Source: an uncultured Aquimarina sp.
Lineage (GTDB): Bacteria > Bacteroidota > Bacteroidia > Flavobacteriales > Flavobacteriaceae
Assembly: GCF_947495315.1 (NCBI RefSeq)
Contig: NZ_CANLYD010000003.1
Location: forward strand, 248,001-312,000
Length of the DNA: 64,000 nucleotides
Direction of reading: 5' to 3'
A model generated the notes under the pieces. It saw only the letters and a list, made by a program, of their open reading frames with translations. It had not been told where the DNA came from and made no database searches. Position 1 is the first letter of the stretch; every line of letters starts with the position of its first letter. A program made the translations under genes and the position numbers. Positions 26,568 through 34,908 of the stretch are shown here, piece by piece.

Positions 26568-26585
26568 AGTATAACATATTATACT
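26568..26585 (-). terminator. Terminator of the kinase/response regulator operon
   Basis: AGTATAA (26568-26574) pairs with TTATACT (26579-26585) around CATA; on the minus strand a run of nine T follows. It overlaps the response-regulator stop codon. Confidence 0.75.
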
Positions 26586-27007
26586 ATAGGAAAATAAGAG
26601 TTTATAGTAGTTTCTAATTTTTCTGCAGTAAGTGGTTTTTTCAGAAACATGTTAATTTCCGGTGTCTGCTTTGCTGCATATTCATCATCCGGATTCGTAC
26701 TTGTTGTAAGCATAGCAATTATAATCCTTCTTTTTTGTTCATCAGGAAGCTTTCTGTATTCATTTATAAAATCCCATCCATTCATACCTGGCATATTGAT
26801 ATCCAAAAAAATAATGCCTGGTTTTGGGTATACATCATTGGGATAATTACTCATGTTTTTTAAATAACTCAAGGCTTCAGAACCTGTTTTGTTAATTTTT
26901 ATAGATACATCAATATCAGAACGTTTGATAACTCTTTGATGAATATAATTAGTAATCTTATCGTCATCAACCAATATAATACAATCCAAGCCAGCTATTT
27001 TTTTCAT
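26579..27007 (-). CDS. Single-domain response regulator
   Basis: 142 residues, receiver domain only. Acidic pocket DDDK at residues 18-20 (IILVDDDKIT), phospho-acceptor Asp in GIIFLDINMPGMNGWDF near residue 67, Thr in MLTTS near 99 and Lys in FLKKPL near 123. There is no DNA-binding output, so it works by protein contact. Its ATG overlaps the kinase stop by one base (TAATG). The rcp1/CheY-like form with an extended beta4-alpha4 loop (TNPDDEYAAKQTPEI) is typical for partners of PAS-kinases. Confidence 0.95.
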   Translation of the reverse strand: MKKIAGLDCIILVDDDKITNYIHQRVIKRSDIDVSIKINKTGSEALSYLKNMSNYPNDVYPKPGIIFLDINMPGMNGWDFINEYRKLPDEQKRRIIIAMLTTSTNPDDEYAAKQTPEINMFLKKPLTAEKLETTINSYFPIV

Positions 27008-28488
27008 TATTTTGGGACTTTTGTATTTATGGTGAAATAAAAGGTACTACCTTCATCTAATTGGGATTCTACCCAAATATCTCCATCATGAAGATCCACT
27101 ATTTTTTTACAGTGAGATAATCCAATTCCTGTACCTTTGTATAGTTCTTTTGGGTTTAGTTGCTGAAAGATTGTAAAAATCTTTTCCTTAAACTTCATAT
27201 CGATTCCGATTCCATTGTCGGCAATTGAAAACAACCATCCAGGCGTTTTCTTTTTTGCGGAAATAGTGATATTGGGATTTGTAGTATTCCGTTTAAATTT
27301 AATAGCATTACTGATTAAATTTTGAAAAAGTAACCTAAGCTCTAATTTATATCCAAATAAAACAGGAAGCTGTTCTACCTCTATAGATGTGTTTGATTCT
27401 TCAATAGATATTTTCATATCCTTTAATACAGTATCAATTAGTTCATTGCAATTTATTTCCTCAACTACTGATTTTTTTCCTAATCTACCGTAATCCAATA
27501 ATCCTTTGATTAATTCATTCATCCGGTTTGTAGATTCCTGAAGATAAGATAAGATATTTTGAGCTTCAGCATCTAATTGACCTTGATGGTCTTCTTTGAG
27601 AATTTGTGTTAGACCAGTGATTGATCTAAGAGGTTCTTGAAGATCATGTGAAGCTATATATGAGAATTGCTCTAATTCTTTATTCTTTGCTTCTAGTTTT
27701 TTAGTATATCTCCGTGTATTTTCTTCATTGTTTTTTCTTTCGGTTATATCTATTATAGAAGCAAGTACCATTTTACCATCAAAAGTATCCAACGGATTGA
27801 GGCCTATTTCTACCTGAAACTTTTTACCATCTCTATTTATAGCAAATAAATCTCTACTAGCACCCATTGCTCTGGTTTGAGGGTTTTTGTTAAACTCTTT
27901 GCGATATTTTGGATGTTGTTTTTTTATTTCATCCGGAATCAGTAATTCAATTTTTTGACCAATAAGGTCTCCTCTATGATATCCAAATAACTTTTCCGTT
28001 TGTGTATTTACCAATACGATTTCCCCTTTTTTATTAACTAGCACCATGGCACTTGGTGCGGATTCCACCACAAGTCGGAATCGCTCTTCTGCTTTTTTTC
28101 TTTCTGAAATATCGATAATTGAAGCTAATACCATATTACCATTCATGGTAACAATAGGGTTTAGACCAATTTCTACAGGAAACTCTGACTTATCTTTTTT
28201 TAGTGCAAATAATTCACGGCCTTCTCCCATTCTTCTAAACTGAGGAGTTTGAAAAAAAGATTGAACAAAACCTGGATGGTATCTTTCGAATCTTGCAGGC
28301 ATTAATACTTCAACTTTTTGACCAATAATTTCGGATCGTGAATATTGAAAAAGTTTTTCGGTATAATGATTTACATATGCAATTTTACCCTCATCGTTTA
28401 CGAGTATTAACGCACTGGGTGAAGCATCCACCATTACCTGAAAAGTAAGTTCGTTGAACTTATAAGGGCTCTCTAAATTGTCCTTCAA
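27007..28488 (-). CDS. PAS-PAS sensor histidine kinase (soluble)
   Basis: 493 residues with no membrane span, so a cytoplasmic sensor. Two very similar PAS domains (~12-130 and ~140-258), each with ASPSALILVNDEGKI- or APSAMVLVNKKGEI-like starts, ExIGQK and GLNP...MVLASIIDI(S/T)ERK ends. HisKA has FSYIASHDLQEPLRSITGL with His; the ATPase domain has NLISNAIKF, ADNGIGI and GTGIGLSHCKKIV. The likely partner is the receiver encoded immediately downstream. Ligand or redox signal unknown. Confidence 0.95.
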   Translation of the reverse strand: MKDNLESPYKFNELTFQVMVDASPSALILVNDEGKIAYVNHYTEKLFQYSRSEIIGQKVEVLMPARFERYHPGFVQSFFQTPQFRRMGEGRELFALKKDKSEFPVEIGLNPIVTMNGNMVLASIIDISERKKAEERFRLVVESAPSAMVLVNKKGEIVLVNTQTEKLFGYHRGDLIGQKIELLIPDEIKKQHPKYRKEFNKNPQTRAMGASRDLFAINRDGKKFQVEIGLNPLDTFDGKMVLASIIDITERKNNEENTRRYTKKLEAKNKELEQFSYIASHDLQEPLRSITGLTQILKEDHQGQLDAEAQNILSYLQESTNRMNELIKGLLDYGRLGKKSVVEEINCNELIDTVLKDMKISIEESNTSIEVEQLPVLFGYKLELRLLFQNLISNAIKFKRNTTNPNITISAKKKTPGWLFSIADNGIGIDMKFKEKIFTIFQQLNPKELYKGTGIGLSHCKKIVDLHDGDIWVESQLDEGSTFYFTINTKVPK

Positions 28489-28619
28489 AATAGCTTTGTT
28501 TTATATGAAGACTGACTAAAAATTATTTTGAATAGATCAAAGTAATCGTATTTCAAATATAATAATTATTTATAATAGTGGAGAGATTTCCCTGCTGAAT
28601 AAATTTGACTTTAAAGGCT

Positions 28620-29111
28620 TTATTTTTTTCGGTAATCACCATCAAATACTACTTTCCATGTTTTACCTTGATCGGTACTTTGTGACCAAGTTTGTCTAAC
28701 AGTATTATCAGGATTTTTCTGCCAGGATATTTTATTAGATAATGTACCTTTTTCAGTATCGATCTGATTCTGTAATACCATTTTATCATCTTTAAGGTTT
28801 CCTTGAATATGTAATGTTAGTCCAGAATTATCTACCCAAAACTGTTCCCATTGATCTGTTCTGGGATTGTATTTATTTAAACTTGTTCCGTGATATTTAG
28901 ATGTGGTAGAACGATAGGTTTCTTTTATTACTGTATGATCAACAATCGATTCAATTTTACTTTTACCAACGATTGTGTCAGTATCATGTTTATAGACATT
29001 CCATTCTCCAATCCAAAAATTAAATTCCGCATATTTATGATCAATATTTTTTTGTGCAGACAACATAGTTGTCATAAATACTAATAGAAAAAATACACTG
29101 AGTTTAGTCAT
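28620..29111 (-). CDS. Exported protein of unknown function
   Basis: 163 residues, signal peptide cut near MLSAQ. The mature part starts with HKYAEFNFWIGEWNVYK, a motif seen in many secreted or enzyme-like bacterial proteins of lipocalin-like fold (DUF1579-like by my recollection). It continues with alternating beta strands (SKIESIVDHTVIKETY, LTLHIQGNLKDDKMVLQN). No catalytic residues are evident. Monocistronic. Confidence 0.8.
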   Translation of the reverse strand: MTKLSVFFLLVFMTTMLSAQKNIDHKYAEFNFWIGEWNVYKHDTDTIVGKSKIESIVDHTVIKETYRSTTSKYHGTSLNKYNPRTDQWEQFWVDNSGLTLHIQGNLKDDKMVLQNQIDTEKGTLSNKISWQKNPDNTVRQTWSQSTDQGKTWKVVFDGDYRKK

Positions 29112-29155
29112 GTTTAGAATTGTTGAATATGGAATGATTTTAAAGATAAAAAAAA

Positions 29156-29182
29156 AATCGAGGATTATTATAATCCTCGATT
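29156..29182 (-). terminator. Strong leftward intrinsic terminator
   Basis: AATCGAGGATTA (29156-29167) pairs perfectly with TAATCCTCGATT (29171-29182), with ten T on the minus strand. No gene ends just to its right, so it closes a short RNA. Confidence 0.85.
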
Positions 29183-29317
29183 CTGTTGCGTAATACTCTT
29201 TAGATTTTTTGGCTAATTCTAATATAAGAGAGAACTTTATTTCTTTATTTTGTTAAGGGACAAAGTTTTATGTTAAACGCTTTATTTTTAATTTAATTTT
29301 ATTCGGGCGCAAAAGTA
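29156..29317 (-). ncRNA. Candidate short transcript related to the small-lipoprotein unit
   Basis: The 622-bp gap 29112-29734 includes a leftward -7 element (TACTTTTG on the minus strand, 29310-29317), about 150 bp without any ATG-started frame, and a strong terminator at 29156-29182. The 12-mer GCTAATTCTAAT (29212-29223) and the sequence around 29529-29551 recur at matching places around the two small lipoprotein genes (32823-32834 and 33491-33513). It may be an RNA gene or a copy of that unit that lost its coding part. Confidence 0.4.
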
Positions 29318-29675
29318 TTTAAAAAAGAGATACGAAATTCTTAATGTAAGGGGGTGTTTATTCCGGTTCTATAATTAAGAGAAATGATAACTTGAGATTT
29401 TCGTAACTCAGGAAAGGCAGGGGTTGAGATATTAATAGTGTTATGAAATAATGAGTTGTTTGAATGTATTATTTTTAGGTTTTTATTGAAATATATTCAT
29501 TGCTATTTTTATCTAATACAGTATAAACTTAACAATTTGGTAATATTAGAGGTTAAAAACTCTATTGTGATAATTTTTCTAAAAAAAAATACTGATAAGT
29601 TCATTATAATCTAATAAGTGAGTTTGAGATATTTAATTGGGTCTATTTTGGTTAGATCTATTATTATAATAAAAA

Positions 29676-29709
29676 AAGAGGCTTGAATTTTAATAGTTTC
29701 AAACCTCTT
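29676..29709 (-). terminator. Terminator of the nitroreductase gene
   Basis: AAGAGGCTTGAA (29676-29687) pairs with TTCAAACCTCTT (29698-29709) with one G-U pair, followed by T on the minus strand, 26 bp after the stop codon. Confidence 0.85.
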
Positions 29710-29734
29710 TATACTTATACTTAAAGTTAATATT

Positions 29735-30364
29735 TTATATAGTTTCGAATAACTCATTGATAGGTTTTCGAACCTTTTTATTATGTTGAGTCAAATCTTC
29801 TTCGGATCGGTATCCTATTGTTGCAATTACTGCAGCGGATAATCCTTTTTCGGATAATCCTAATATGTCATTATAGGCTTTTGGTTCAAAACCTTCCATA
29901 GGGCATGCGTCAATCTTAAGTTCTGCACAGGCAGCAAGTAGGTTTCCTAAACCTATATAGGTTTGTTTAGCGGTCCAAGATTTTGCAGCTTCATCGCTGA
30001 ACTCGCTGATTTTGGACTTCATAAAATCACCATATCCTTTTAAATCATCAAAATTTAAATCTTGTATAGTCGCTTTTAATTTTAAATAGTCATCAATTAC
30101 TTCTTCATCCACTTTTATGTAATTACAAAAGACAATCAATTGTGATGCATCTACAATTTGAGATTGACCCCAAGATTTTGGTTGTAATTGTTTGCGAATC
30201 TCAGGATCTTCTATAATCAAAACTTTGTACGCCTGCAATCCATAGGATGAGGCAGATAGTGAAATAGCTTGCTTAATTTTTTCAAGGTCAGATTCAGAAA
30301 TCTTTTTTCTGGGGTCAAACTTTTTAGTGGCATAACGCCACTCTAAATTTTTTGATAGTTGCAT
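29735..30364 (-). CDS. Nitroreductase-family NAD(P)H-dependent oxidoreductase
   Basis: 209 residues. FMN-binding features: WRYATKKFDP at 10-19, LSASSYGLQAYKVLII (the S-S-x-x-x-Q-x-x-x-x segment), and a C-terminal CPMEGFEPKAYNDILGL... AAVIATIGYRSEEDL, as in NfsB/YfkO proteins. It would reduce quinones or nitro compounds with NAD(P)H. It follows the pirin gene by 11 bp, which itself follows an AraC regulator, an arrangement suggesting a redox- or electrophile-response set. Confidence 0.93.
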   Translation of the reverse strand: MQLSKNLEWRYATKKFDPRKKISESDLEKIKQAISLSASSYGLQAYKVLIIEDPEIRKQLQPKSWGQSQIVDASQLIVFCNYIKVDEEVIDDYLKLKATIQDLNFDDLKGYGDFMKSKISEFSDEAAKSWTAKQTYIGLGNLLAACAELKIDACPMEGFEPKAYNDILGLSEKGLSAAVIATIGYRSEEDLTQHNKKVRKPINELFETI

Positions 30365-30375
30365 ATGTATATGAT

Positions 30376-31089
30376 TTATAGTGTAATAGGAACTTCCATA
30401 AGTAATATTTTAGAAGAACCGTTTGATTTAATTTTAATTCGTTCTACATCCCAGATTCCTAACCCATCTCTTTTTTCTAGTACGTTATCTTCGATAGTAA
30501 CACTTCCTTCTAAAACAAAGGCGTAGACACCATTTTTCTTATTTTTCAAAGTATAGGTTTGTGGGTGTTCAGTTTCTAGCTCGCCAAGATGAAACCAAGC
30601 ATCTTGATGAATCCAAACTCCATTGTCATTTGGATTAGGAGACAGAATTTGGTACAATTCATTTTTGATGTTTTTGTTCTCTATCACAATCTGATCATAT
30701 CTGGGAGCTACATTTTTCTTATTGGGAGTTATCCATATTTGTAGAAACTTTACCTCCTTATCCGAATTTTTGTTATACTCGCTATGAAAGACACCTGTTC
30801 CAGCACTCATTACTTGAATGTCCCCCTGTTTTATTACGGTTGTATTACCCATACTATCCTTGTGTTCTAAATCTCCTTCCAAAGGAATAGATATAATCTC
30901 CATGTTGTCATGAGGATGTTTACCAAATCCCATTCCAGATGATACCGTATCATCATTAAGAACTCTTAGAGCGCCAAAACTCATTCTTTCTGGATTGTAA
31001 TAATTTCCGAAACTAAAAGTATGATAGGAGTTTAGCCATCCAAAATTAGCTTTCCCTCTGGTGTCTGATTTATGCATTATCGTTTTCAT
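30376..31089 (-). CDS. Pirin-family cupin protein
   Basis: 237 residues from the ATG at 31089; a 16-codon extension upstream has no support. Bicupin motifs: FGNYYNPERMSFGALRVLNDD, then GFGKHPHDNMEII with metal-binding His residues and GTGVFHSEYN. Bacterial pirins include quercetinases and redox-linked regulators with an Fe or other metal. The order AraC-pirin-nitroreductase on one strand is consistent with co-regulation. Activity is not proven by sequence. Confidence 0.93.
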   Translation of the reverse strand: MKTIMHKSDTRGKANFGWLNSYHTFSFGNYYNPERMSFGALRVLNDDTVSSGMGFGKHPHDNMEIISIPLEGDLEHKDSMGNTTVIKQGDIQVMSAGTGVFHSEYNKNSDKEVKFLQIWITPNKKNVAPRYDQIVIENKNIKNELYQILSPNPNDNGVWIHQDAWFHLGELETEHPQTYTLKNKKNGVYAFVLEGSVTIEDNVLEKRDGLGIWDVERIKIKSNGSSKILLMEVPITL

Positions 31090-31183
31090 AATATATCCTT
31101 TCTTTATAATTGAATACAAAGTTCGATTTTTAGACAATGATCTAAAATATGAGAATACGGAAGAAAGTTATAAAAATCCGATG

Positions 31184-32050
31184 TTAGTGTTGTTGTCTAA
31201 ACTGAGAAGGTGGGAAGCCGGTACATTTCTTAAAAAAGTTGCTGAAATTAGCAGGTTCGGAAAACCCTAAATCATACCCGATTTCCTTTGTGGTTTTGTC
31301 CGAAAAGCTTAAAAGCCTTTTTGCAGCGACAATAATTCTGGATTGTAAATACTCTTTGGCGGTTTTTCCGATAAGTGATTTGATAGTTCTGTTTAGATGA
31401 TCCGGTGTGACGTGCAATGCTTCGGCATATTGCTGTACTTTATGCCAATCCGAAAAATGATCTTCTACAAGGTTTTTATATTCTTTGAGTATAATTGACC
31501 CCACGTGTAGTTGTTGAGGATCTTTTTTATCAATGTCACAAACATTATTGCTATAAATTAGAAGAAGCTTTAATAAAGCTCCAATGGCTTCCAATTTAAA
31601 TTTCGAATCAGCGTGATAGGTTTCAAAAATTTGGGTACTATATGTATTCAACTTTTTCAATTGTATTTCATTTAAAGGAAGGGGTGGAGTGTAACCATAA
31701 TCTTGAAATAAGTTGATGTCTTCGATAAAACGATAATCAATGTTGTTTTTAGCAAGAAATTGTCTAGAAAATGTAATTACCCAACCATAGGATTTCTGTT
31801 CTTCCTTGATTTGATGTACTTGTCCGGGACTAAGAAAAAAGGCTTGACCATCTTTAAGTAAGAATTCATTAAAATCAATAATATGACTTCCTTTGGCTTT
31901 AGATACTAAGAGAATAATATAAAAATCGTGTCGATGTGGGGTGTCAATTTTACCTCCATTTTTATCATAAATATCTTGCATTTTTTTTATATCAAAAACG
32001 ATCTGTTTTTCCGTTTCATCTGTTAGTTTGTATGTTTTGATGGAAGTCAT
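31184..32050 (-). CDS. AraC-family transcriptional regulator
   Basis: 288 residues. N-terminal cupin-like sensing domain (TPHRHDFYIILLVSKAKG, FLLKDGQAFFLSPGQVHQI), then a C-terminal double helix-turn-helix (HVTPDHLNRTIKSLIGKTAKEYL and KEIGYDLGFSEPANFSNFFKKCTGFPPSQFRQ). It likely controls the pirin and nitroreductase genes 95 bp downstream on the same strand. The inducer is unknown. Confidence 0.94.
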   Translation of the reverse strand: MTSIKTYKLTDETEKQIVFDIKKMQDIYDKNGGKIDTPHRHDFYIILLVSKAKGSHIIDFNEFLLKDGQAFFLSPGQVHQIKEEQKSYGWVITFSRQFLAKNNIDYRFIEDINLFQDYGYTPPLPLNEIQLKKLNTYSTQIFETYHADSKFKLEAIGALLKLLLIYSNNVCDIDKKDPQQLHVGSIILKEYKNLVEDHFSDWHKVQQYAEALHVTPDHLNRTIKSLIGKTAKEYLQSRIIVAAKRLLSFSDKTTKEIGYDLGFSEPANFSNFFKKCTGFPPSQFRQQH

Positions 32051-32079
32051 TTGTTGATTTAAATATATGCGATTTCTTT

Positions 32080-32703
32080 TTATTGTAATATATTGATCAT
32101 TTCTTCTGCAATACCTGCATTAAAAGGGTGTATACTTGATTTTAATAAAGTCAATGTATTAAAACTACCACCATATACCTTCATGGTTGCATTAAGGTCT
32201 GCACCTTGCTCGATTAAAAAATTTGTTATTTCAGGAAGATTAAGTGGTGCTTTTTGTCTCCACATTTCTACACCATTACTAGCGGTATAATGTAGTAATG
32301 TAGCTTGATGACCATATTTTGACTTTTTGGTAACTAATTTAGGATCAAGCTCGACTATTTTTTTGAGCTCTTTAAAATCACCATGAACAAGAAAATTGAC
32401 AGCTTTCTCAAAATTATGGTCATAATGATCTTCTAGTTGTTCAACGATTTGCCAATTCTTAAAACCATATTCATTAGGAATGGTTGTTCGACAATCTTCT
32501 CCAGTAAACTTGATCTTTTTCAACTCCTCTGCAGGTGTTCCTAAATAATCTATATGGTAATTATTTATTTCTCGAAAAATAAAATCCTGGTTATCCTGTA
32601 CACCTTCTAGCATGCGATCTGCAATTTTGGACAAGTGAGTTTTGATCAATGAATATTGATCTGTCTGGTAAAGAAGATTGCCATAAAAAGAAACCAGTTT
32701 CAT
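32080..32703 (-). CDS. Ankyrin-repeat protein
   Basis: 207 residues, soluble. The second half has ankyrin-type helices: GDFKELKKIVELDPKLV, HQATLLHYTASNGV and EITNFLIEQGADLNAT, about 2-3 units. The N-terminal ~100 residues are helical without a known motif. Ankyrin repeats mediate protein contacts; the partner is unknown. It lies 29 bp upstream of the AraC gene on the same strand. Confidence 0.85.
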   Translation of the reverse strand: MKLVSFYGNLLYQTDQYSLIKTHLSKIADRMLEGVQDNQDFIFREINNYHIDYLGTPAEELKKIKFTGEDCRTTIPNEYGFKNWQIVEQLEDHYDHNFEKAVNFLVHGDFKELKKIVELDPKLVTKKSKYGHQATLLHYTASNGVEMWRQKAPLNLPEITNFLIEQGADLNATMKVYGGSFNTLTLLKSSIHPFNAGIAEEMINILQ

Positions 32704-32769
32704 AATTCTTTTTTTCAGTTCATTTATCTAATCGTTTTCTTTAATTAGTTAATAATAATACAAATAAAA

Positions 32770-32796
32770 AAGGGAAAGTCGTTTGGACTTTCCCTT
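32770..32796 (-). terminator. Terminator of the small-lipoprotein unit
   Basis: AAGGGAAAGTC (32770-32780) pairs perfectly with GACTTTCCCTT (32786-32796) around GTTTG, with a T run on the minus strand. Confidence 0.88.
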
Positions 32797-32856
32797 CAAA
32801 ATAAGATTTACTCTTCTTATTTGCTAATTCTAATCTATAAAAGAGATTTGTTGTAA

Positions 32857-33021
32857 TTATTCATTACCACCTATTATGATTTCGTCATCTTCGGTGTTTT
32901 CGTCTTCTGTATTGTTATCGTTATTTTCTTCGTTGAAAACTTGACTTTCAATAGTTTCGTTTTCACAAGAAACGAATACTGTAGCTAATACTAATACTAA
33001 TAATAATGTAATTTTTTTCAT
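32857..33021 (-). CDS. Tiny acidic lipoprotein 2
   Basis: 54 residues, ATG at 33021, TAA ending at 32857. A clean lipoprotein signal (LVLATVFVSC, Cys19) is followed by a 35-residue mature peptide that is almost all acidic and Asn (ENNDNNTEDENTEDDE) and ends IIIGGNE. The small size means it is not in usual gene lists. It is 47 bp downstream of a sister gene with the same signal-plus-acidic layout. Function unknown; may be a surface peptide or signal precursor. Confidence 0.75.
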   Translation of the reverse strand: MKKITLLLVLVLATVFVSCENETIESQVFNEENNDNNTEDENTEDDEIIIGGNE

Positions 33022-33068
33022 TTTGTTTTGTTTTATTATTTTAATTTTATTTTGGGATATTTTATTTT

Positions 33069-33221
33069 TTAGTTTCCTAAACCATGACTGTCATCTTCAT
33101 AAATATCGATGATTTCTGGCTTATCATTTTCTGCATTGAATGTTTCGTCTTCTACAGATGTGCTTTCGCAAGATGCTAAAGCAATAACAAGCATAAATAG
33201 AAATGGGATTCTTTTGATCAT
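33069..33221 (-). CDS. Tiny acidic lipoprotein 1
   Basis: 50 residues, ATG at 33221, TAA ending at 33069. Lipoprotein signal MLVIALASC with Cys18, then 32 residues rich in E, D and N (SVEDETFNAENDKPEIIDIYEDD) ending in HGLGN. The sequence pattern SCE...E.F.N(A/E)EN is shared with the next gene (both have ES or NE after Cys and a VED/IES then FN). Preceded by a good promoter at 33281-33288. Confidence 0.75.
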   Translation of the reverse strand: MIKRIPFLFMLVIALASCESTSVEDETFNAENDKPEIIDIYEDDSHGLGN

Positions 33222-33280
33222 TTTAATAAAAATTAATTATGTGTTTACTTTTAAATGTTCTTATTTTTTCAAAACGGGTG

Positions 33281-33306
33281 CAAATGTATCTAAAAAAAGA
33301 ATCCAA
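33281..33306 (-). promoter_or_regulatory. Promoter of the tiny-lipoprotein unit
   Basis: Minus-strand -7 element TACATTTG (33281-33288) with a TTTGG box at 33303-33307, spacing 15 bp, slightly short of the usual 17-23. The start codon is 60 bp downstream. A similar -7 element is at 29310-29317. Confidence 0.55.
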
Positions 33307-33307
33307 A

Positions 33308-33846
33308 CTCTTAAAAATATCTTAACAACTCTTGGTGTATGGGGGTTTTGACAACATGAGTGGTGCTTAGTCTTTAATAAATAAGAGAGAAGTTTACATA
33401 TATGATATCATATTTAAACAGATTGATAAATTATGTGCAGTCTTTTGAGGGAAATGTTAGAAATTGAATAAAAATAGTATATGATTCAAATTAACAATTT
33501 GATAACATTAGAGCCGTTATCAATGTTTGTTTTGATGATTTTTTTATAAAATTATGTTTTTTGTGAGAATAACTTAATAATAAGTTGTGTGAGACACTGT
33601 TTTGTTCAGTGAAAGAAACAACTGTTTATGTAGTTCTTAATCTTGATGTTGAGTAAAAGTTGTGATTTGAGAATAAGAGCCTTTTATGACTGGATATTTA
33701 TTGCATTTGGAGTCATAAGTTTTATTTAGATTTTCTTACTTTCTCTTATGGTTAGCTTTTGTTTTATTAACGGTGTCCATCACAGTTTTGTAGGGTAATT
33801 ATTAGAATTTGTACTTGCAACAGTTTTGATATTGGGATATTTTAAA
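33308..33846. other. Intergenic region without a supported gene
   Basis: About 540 bp, A+T-rich. It contains the block 33491-33513 that is nearly identical (21 of 23) to 29529-29551. I see no frame with a start codon and typical codon use, no terminator and no tRNA-like fold. Confidence 0.6.
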
Positions 33847-34359
33847 TCATAAAACTGTTGGTTGTGTGCTAGTAACTTTAATACCAAGTTCATTTAAAGT
33901 GGTTACTTTTTTAGGGTTATTAGTTAGCATTCGAATAGATATTGCCCCTAATTCATTTAAAATTTTTGCAGCCGGAGAAAAGTCTCTAGCATCTTTTTTA
34001 AAACCAGCAGCTTCATAAGCTTCCGCTTGCGAGAATCCTTTGTTTTTATATTCAATACTTTTAAGTAAAGCAAGATGCCCATTAGACTTGCCTTCCTGAT
34101 CTAACCAAATAATAATTCCTTTACCTTCTTTTTGTATAAGTTGTTGTGAGATTTCCATTTGTTCCCTGCAGTCACATTCTATACTATTAAAATGATGGGC
34201 GAAAATGCAAGAAGAATGTACTCTACATAATACATTTTCTTCATCTTTTACATCGCCCATAACCAGTGCAAAGGATTCTTTCTGACCATCGTAAAACAGA
34301 ATTTCACGATACTCACCAAACTTGGTTTTTAGATTAGTTTCGGCTAGTTTAACTATCAT
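33847..34359 (-). CDS. GTP cyclohydrolase II-like protein, divergent and short
   Basis: 170 residues against ~195 for RibA. The zinc ligands are kept: Cys in VHSSC, and ECDC ten residues on. Also kept are DxRDF (DARDF) and LTNNPKKV. Compared by eye with E. coli RibA, the GRNIGL loop has become GKSNGHL and the catalytic Tyr (residue 105 there) aligns with Ile unless a two-residue shift is allowed. The last ~25 residues of RibA are absent. It may use another nucleotide or have no GTP cyclohydrolase activity. Monocistronic, 85 bp from trmL. Confidence 0.8.
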   Translation of the reverse strand: MIVKLAETNLKTKFGEYREILFYDGQKESFALVMGDVKDEENVLCRVHSSCIFAHHFNSIECDCREQMEISQQLIQKEGKGIIIWLDQEGKSNGHLALLKSIEYKNKGFSQAEAYEAAGFKKDARDFSPAAKILNELGAISIRMLTNNPKKVTTLNELGIKVTSTQPTVL

Positions 34360-34444
34360 AATCCTATTTTTAATATCCTTTTTTAAGTGTGTTAACTATA
34401 ACTATTTCGTTTTATAGTATAATTATAATGGTTTTAAAAATATT

Positions 34445-34900
34445 TCATCTATTCAGATTTCTCAGCCCTTCATACACCACTATACTAACTGCATTGGCCA
34501 GGTTTAAACTTCTAATGTGTTCGTTAAGTATTGGTATTTTGTATGTTTTATCCGGATTAGCTTCAGTGATCTCTGTGGGTAAACCCACTGATTCTTTTCC
34601 GAAAATAAGAAACATATCATCTTCATAATCAACGGACCAATGATCTGTCTTTCCGTGGCTAGAGAAAAAAGCCATTTTCTTTCCTTTATGTATCAATAAG
34701 AATTCATCTAAACTTTCATAAGTTTTTAAAGAAATATGTTTCCAATAATCCAGTCCGGCACGTTTTAATCTTTTATCACTTAATTCAAAACCAAACGGTT
34801 TTACCAGATGTAAATTTGATCCTGATGCTAGACTTAATCTTCCAATGTTTCCGGTGTTTGTATGTATTTCTGGTTCTATAAGAACTATGTTATATGCCAT
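34445..34900 (-). CDS. trmL: tRNA (cytidine/uridine-34 2'-O)-methyltransferase
   Basis: 151 residues, the compact SPOUT form. HTNTGNIGRLSLASGSNLHLV at the N-terminus, FGKESVGLP in the middle and IPILNEHIRSLNLANAVSIVVYE at the end form the knotted SAM-binding site. It methylates the wobble base 2'-O of tRNA-Leu. The upstream membrane-protein gene ends 8 bp away. Confidence 0.95.
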   Translation of the reverse strand: MAYNIVLIEPEIHTNTGNIGRLSLASGSNLHLVKPFGFELSDKRLKRAGLDYWKHISLKTYESLDEFLLIHKGKKMAFFSSHGKTDHWSVDYEDDMFLIFGKESVGLPTEITEANPDKTYKIPILNEHIRSLNLANAVSIVVYEGLRNLNR

Positions 34901-34908
34901 TGATTATA

